DNA from: Channa striata
Taxonomy: Eukaryota; Chordata; Actinopteri; Anabantiformes; Channidae
Length of the DNA: 64,000 bases
NCBI GenBank assembly: GCA_033026295.1
Contig: CM065178.1
Coordinates: forward strand, 25,327,585-25,391,584
Reading direction: 5' to 3'
Shown here: positions 59,001-64,000 of the stretch, piece after piece
Numbering within the stretch: position 1 is the first letter of the stretch
Layout of the letters: every line of letters begins with the position of its first letter
The notes under the pieces: generated by a model
Databases searched by the model: none
Seen by the model: only the letters and a program-made list of their open reading frames with translations
Told to the model about the DNA's origin: nothing
Program-made: the position numbers and the translations under genes

Positions 59001-61854
59001 AGAAGCAAATGCCTCAGTCTGTGCCAGTTTCAACACATACTTCTGAGCACAAATAAGTGATCGACCAGCAGTGTCCACCTCAGTGTCTACACCTATGAAC
59101 ATCATGAACCATCTAGTCGGACGACCTAGAGTGTAAAGATGCAAGAGATCTGACGGATTATGTCTTATGGAAATGGCCGCTTTTAACCTAAATGACTAAG
59201 CGTTGTATTGATCTTTAAATTACTCGCAGCCCCTCCTGAAGGAGAAATTGCACTAAATCCAAATACCTGTGTGAACCCACCCTGCAGGTCTCCTCGTGGA
59301 CTGGCGCTGGCTGGCAATCTGCAGCTCCATCCCTCCAACGCTGCTGCTGGTGTGTATGTGTTTTATGCCAGAGACGCCGCGGTTCCTCCTGTCAAAGGGC
59401 AGGAGGCACGAGGCCGAGGCGTCGCTACGCTTCCTGCGAGGGCCAGACGCCCCTGTTGAATGGGAGTGCAGCCGAATCGAGAGCGCCTGCGACGAGCTGG
59501 TGAGCCTGTGCTTTGTGAGGGAGCTGAGAACAAAGGAGGAGAGAGGTCGCCTCAATGCATGCTGCAGATACAGATTCTGTAACGGCGCCTTCCTCATCAG
59601 GGTGACTGTTGGAAAGGCTGACGGGGTCTGGAGATCTGTTCTGCCACCCCACACTGAACTGATCCTAAACCTGCTGATGTGGTCCCTCTGTTTTTTCTCA
59701 GGGTTCTAGCTTCCAGGTGTCTGACCTGAAGGACCCGGGCGTATACAAGCCTTTGGTGATCGGGATTATGCTGATGGTCTTCCAGCAGATGTCAGGGATC
59801 AATGCCATCATGTTCTACGCTGAGAGCATATTTGAACAGGCACATTTTAAGGTGAGGAGGCTGAAATCCGGTATTTATCCAGCTCTACGTTCGGTTACTC
59901 CCGTTCACTTTGACACGTGTCCCGCCACCACTTGTCTTTGTTCTTTATTTTTATGTGCAATTGTGCTTTTGTTGATGTCCCTTGCTTGTGGAAATCTGGA
60001 TTTCCTATGACGAAGAGCGAAAATCACATTTGGCCTGTTCTTACCAAAAATTAGTTGATGATTTTTAAAAAATCAAACACTAAATCAAAACTTGATTTAT
60101 AAAGCCCATTTTGTACAGATAATTGAAAATTGAAAGGTTGACCAAGCAGAAACAAAGTTAAAGATAATGCCCATAAACAAAGGTCTATTTAAAAAGAAGT
60201 AAGGTTAGGTTTTGTTTTTTTGTTTTTTAGGAGAGTGACCTGGCTTCAGTGATCGTGGGTCTGATTCAGGTGGTCTTTACTGCAGTAGCAGCAGTGATCA
60301 TGGACAGGGCTGGAAGAAAAGTCCTTCTCATCATCTCAGGTCATTCCCATCAAATAATGGCAGTTATATTAAAATTACAAATTTCATTTTGATGGTCGTG
60401 TGGCAGCAGTATTTGGGTCAGGTGCAGAGCACTCCCTGTTTGGTGCTGGGGTCTTTTTGACGCTCCAGGCCTCACTTTAGCTCCTGCTTTGTCATGACAA
60501 ATGTCAATTTTTTTCCCATTTAAAATTGAAGGTGTTGCCATGGCGATCAGCACCAACGCATTTGGGGTTTACTTCTACCTGATCTCTAAAATGCACAGCA
60601 CCCCATCACTGAGCCTGCGCTGGACGTCCAGATGGTGGCTGGGGAGGAAGCCCACACAGACCTGTCCTGGCTGGCCCTGGCCAGCATGGCTGTCTTCATC
60701 ACAGGTGAGACTGTGGGTCACAGACGGCCGTCTACCAGACGTTTTTAAAGTCAGCGGAGTGAAAGGATTTCTGTTTAAATGATCACATAGGGTAAAGAGG
60801 ATGAACCAAGAGTCCAGATTTGTAGTGAAATTAAATTATTTATTTTCCGACATGTTGTAGGTGTAACGTCCTTACAGTTAACTGTCTGTGTTATATGTGA
60901 CGTGTGTCTATAATGCAAAGTAAAGAGGACAAAAGGCAAAACTGGATAGTTTAAAAACTTTTCCATCTGCATAGGATTAAATGTTGCATCGCAAATTCAC
61001 AGAGCTGAATGCAGTTTGTCATCAAAAACCATGAGTCCTCCACAAGAGATCACTCATCATTTATAACTATGCTGGTGATTGGTAATTGGTAATAATTGTT
61101 GCTGCGTTCAGGTTTTGCTCTGGGTTGGGGTCCGATCCCGTGGCTGGTCATGTCTGAGATTTTCCCAGTCAAAGTGAGGGGGGTTGCCAGTGCTGTCTGC
61201 GTCCTCACCAACTGGACCATGGCCTTTGTTGTCACCAAAACCTTCCAAGACATGATGGTGAGAGCTCAGCGGGACACCACTTCAAACGTTTGGCACATCT
61301 GTTTTTTCAAATTCTGAATTGAAATTCTGAAAATGATGATCGTCTGTTGTTGCTGTGCTCTAACCACGTTTCTTAGCACATTTTAGTAACAAAACAATGT
61401 ACAAGAATTTACTATAAAACGACTTTGTGTCTATGGGCAACAGGTTATTGAAATGCTGTCTTCCAGCTTCTAGATGTCTTTATTTATTTACCTAATTACA
61501 ACAAGGAATTATAATGACGCCATTATGTGTAGGGTTATAAATTAAGAAATAGTGAACAGTACAATTAAAACTTCCAGTGCAGTAAAAGGTCCCACCAAAT
61601 GTTTCCAAATCACCTGAAATGTGTGCTGTTGCCTCTCTGTGTGTGTGTGACCCGTATCTGGAACTACTTCCATGACATCCTTGTCTAACACGCTGTACCT
61701 GTTGCAGAATGTTATAACCAGCGCTGGAACGTTCTGGCTCTTCTCCTCCATGTGCACCCTCAGCGTCATCTTCACCATGGCCTGCATCCCAGAAACCAAG
61801 GGCAAGACACTGGAGCAGATCGAAGCTACGTTCAGAGGGACATCTGGTCCATGA
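56019..61854 (+). CDS. slc2a8: GLUT8-type facilitative hexose transporter, two frame breaks
   Basis: Ten exons: 56019-56113, 56489-56651, 57204-57411, 57996-58095, 59288-59499, 59702-59851, 60231-60339, 60532-60704, 61112-61257, 61708-61854. The set sums to 1503 nt, about 500 residues once the breaks are allowed for (human GLUT8 is 477). Family marks: N-terminal dileucine sorting motif ERRRLL (residues 6-11), LGPMSFGFVLGYSSPAIP, WFG-x-x-VTLGAAAGG, GRKLSL, SVWMLYVGRALTG, PETPRFLL, FQQMSGINAIMFYAE, MDRAGRKVLL, GWGPIPWLVMSEIFP and PETKGKTLEQIEA. These fit SLC2A8 rather than SLC2A6. GLUT8 carries glucose/fructose/trehalose across endosomal and lysosomal membranes. Exon 3 is 208 nt where a multiple of 3 is needed, with one extra base near 57338-57342; exon 8 lacks one base near 60599-60605. 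As written the frame does not run through, so this is either a recent pseudogene or assembly error. Confidence 0.88.
57449..57625 (-). repeat. tRNA-headed SINE in slc2a8 intron 3
   Basis: On the minus strand the element begins near 57625 with GCGGCTGTAGCCCAGTTGG, containing an A box (TAGCCCAGTTGG). About 45 bases later comes a B box (GGTTCGATCC, 57569-57560), then 'TGTTGAAGTGAAGACACTGAACC' (diverged) and 'AAGCGGCTTTG'-type sequence. It is the same family as the copy at 8985-9221, but with a better kept polymerase III promoter. It lies only about 40 bases after the exon 3 donor, in reverse orientation to the gene. Confidence 0.7.
58123..58320. repeat. Probable dispersed repeat in slc2a8 intron 4
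   Basis: The segment around 58232-58261 (CCTGATGAAGGTCCGACCAA, then AACATTGTA) resembles the 'CTGATGAAGG...CGAAACGTTG' motif that recurs in many teleost dispersed repeats. The flank GTGAGACGGTGTGCAGAG probably belongs to the same element. Family not identified, ends not defined. Confidence 0.4.
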
Positions 61855-64000
61855 AGCGCCCCACTTCACCCCCACAGGCCAAAGAAAACATCTCAGGCCA
61901 AAAACTGAAAGTTTTAGTTAAACCAGTAAAGCAATGAAGCTGATTAAAACACTTGATTCAAACCTCTTTTCACAAAATTTGGTTTTCTGTTCAGACTGAT
62001 TAGGAGGGCTGTTGATTTAATTAAATTTCCTTTCCGTGTTGTTTCCGGGGCTGTTGAGTTCAATTGGCTTTTTCCTGAGAGACGTTTCCGATATTTTGCT
62101 TACTTAAGGTCTAATTCAAACCCTCAGTGACCACTCTGTAAGATGCTGTGGAGGAGATGAACCAGCATTTTTTGTAAGACGGTACATATAGTCCCAGTGC
62201 TGCCTGCAGTAAGGAGCCTCCACACTGATCCCTGCAGGTCGACCTGTGCCATCAACAGTTTAGCGTTTTCCTTTGTAGTCGCTACGTGTTTTTCTCTTCT
62301 CCATCCAGATTCTCAGCTTGTTTTAGTTCCACTTCTGATGAAAACTAATCTTAATGTTCGTGTTTGACCCTGTCAGGTGTTAAATTACAGGGCTAAAATG
62401 TGTGGCGTCTGTTATCTTCACTTTTACTTATACTTTTTTGGAAAATGTACATTTTGGGAGGAATGAATCCATCATGGCACGACTTTGCTTACTGCTCATC
62501 AGAGAAATGAGGTGGAATTAAAAAGAGGCTTTTAGATATCCACTGTCACTACAATTTTAAAGGTCAAACTGCTGGTTTTTGGTAATTATTTTTTATAGGA
62601 TTGTCTTGTAAAGGAAATGTGTCCCACTTTAGATAGTGGTGGATTTTGTACTTAACAAGATGTGACTTGTCAGCTGCCTCTTTTTTACAGTTTATATGAT
62701 GTCTGTCTTTTTTATGTTCCTGTGACCTTAAGTGAACCTATGAACTTGATGACTTGTTCTACTTTTTAATTTTTTTTGTTGTGGCTGAATATTTGTGAAA
62801 TCATTTACAAATTCTGTCAGGAGATCAAATTAAGCTCTTTGTCTCAGTTTCTCCACCGTAAAACCAAACTGTTGTTTGCAGTGTCACATTCTCCAGCAAT
62901 GATTCAAGGATCTTCTGTATTTTATTAAAAATTCATCTGCTCTCCATTTGTCAAAAGTCAAGGGGACAGAAAGATGTATTTCATTAAAGCAAACAAGCAA
63001 ATACAAATTTATCACAAAAGTAAATAATTTAAACATAGATATGGCCGACAGTGGCTTCTCCTATAAATGTTTAAGTCCAGGGGTTAAGTGATTGTATGGT
63101 GCAAAAAGTGTTGGACTTCACCTAACCCCCACATTTTGCAGCTCCATATTGTAAGTTTTTCTCACTCAGTGAAACAAAGAAACTAAAATGTTTAAATGTA
63201 CAGAAAGTTGACAATGAAGAAGTAGGCTGCTGTGGCCCAAAAACATCACTCTCAGGCAAAGGGCCCCCAAACACTAGCTTTACAGCATATAATTTTGATC
63301 TACATACTTAAATTATTCAAAATCTTTACATGGCTGTGACAGATTCTTCTTCGTGTTCTTTTCTTACAGAAGGACCGATAGAGGGTGTCAAAGTGCGGTT
63401 TTCACACCTGACCTGGTTTAGTTAGAATTGACTTCCTCTTTGTTTCCTCATCAGACCATATTGTTTTTATTTTACAAATGCAAACGTGTAAGATACCTTA
63501 TAGATAATTCCTCACTTATTGACTTAAATGAATTCGATCAACATAAATACATTTAATTTAAAGTAATTAACTACATGTACAAGACGATCCGAGTGTTTTA
63601 GAGACCACTGTGGGCACAATCCAATCTTAATTTAAATTTTGAATCGAATGCTAGATCTTATAAAGCGTTACATTTTTAAACAAATTATGACTTGAGGTCT
63701 TTCTAGGTGTACGTCCTTTTATTTAAATATGTGGGAGGATGAGAAGATATGGGGCATTTTTTTAAATACAAGACAATTGCACCACGTCACACAGTAATCA
63801 CAGATAGACATACATGGCTCACAAGAAACACACAGCGAGGCGGTTGAATCAGTTCCTCTTTTTTTACACAAAATAATTCTTTGGACTTATTATGGGCTTT
63901 GCTTTTTCAGGGAAATAATTGATCAAATGTACAGTTGAATCTCCAGTGGTGAAAAGAAATCCTCACTAAATTTGCATTTACGTATTTCAAATTTGACTCC
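61855..64000. other. slc2a8 3' UTR and 3' flank
   Basis: No further gene recognised. No AATAAA close to the stop; ATTAAA hexamers at 62517, 62924 and 62983 are possible polyadenylation signals. The rest is AT-rich, unique-looking sequence to the window end. Confidence 0.5.

Noticed and set aside
56019..61854. Identification of the transporter as SLC2A6, expected next to mymk by human synteny
   Set aside because: Residue-level resemblance (LGPMSFGFVLGYSSPAIP, MDRAGRKVLL, GWGPIPW, PETKGKTLEQI) is clearly closer to SLC2A8.

Overview
The window is nuclear DNA of a bony fish, most likely a percomorph teleost. The signs are five vertebrate genes with short introns and GT-AG borders, very frequent (CA)n/(TG)n microsatellites, two copies of a teleost repeat with a tRNA-like end, a relic of the fish retrotransposon Rex3, and human 9q33-q34 genes packed into about 55 kb. 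I see no bacterial, viral or CRISPR features. The genes were assembled exon by exon by checking splice sites, intron phase and family conservation.

Layout: 1-7.6 kb, no recognised gene. 7.6-8.7 kb (+), fam163b, a small single-pass membrane protein. 8.7-12.7 kb, intergenic, with a SINE-like repeat. 12.7-25.9 kb (-), adamtsl2, 18 coding exons and 947 codons, a secreted matrix glycoprotein. 25.9-40.2 kb, the shared upstream region of adamtsl2 and mymk, with two possible adamtsl2 5' UTR exons, a small inverted-repeat element, microsatellites and a G-quadruplex candidate. 40.3-43.6 kb (+), mymk (myomaker, the myoblast fusogen). 46.8-55.4 kb (-), ttc16, a tetratricopeptide protein, with a tRNA-Ser(GCT) and a broken tRNA-Ser copy antisense in its introns. 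56.0-61.9 kb (+), slc2a8 (GLUT8, an intracellular hexose transporter), whose first exon lies about 0.65 kb from that of ttc16. 61.9-64 kb, 3' flank.

The genes do not form a pathway; they are linked by synteny. fam163b-adamtsl2-mymk keeps the order and relative orientation of the human 9q34.2 cluster. On the far side of mymk, where human has SLC2A6, this fish has ttc16 and slc2a8, whose human orthologues lie elsewhere on 9q33-q34.

The points most worth a second look are these. (1) mymk appears to have a sixth coding exon that replaces the usual Cys-Cys-Cys-Val end with a basic, proline-rich tail of 67 residues. (2) slc2a8 carries two single-base frame breaks, in exons 3 and 8, while the modelled exons of the other four genes are frame-perfect. 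(3) A tRNA-Ser pseudogene lies 740 bp from the intact gene, with a deletion between two CAT triplets.
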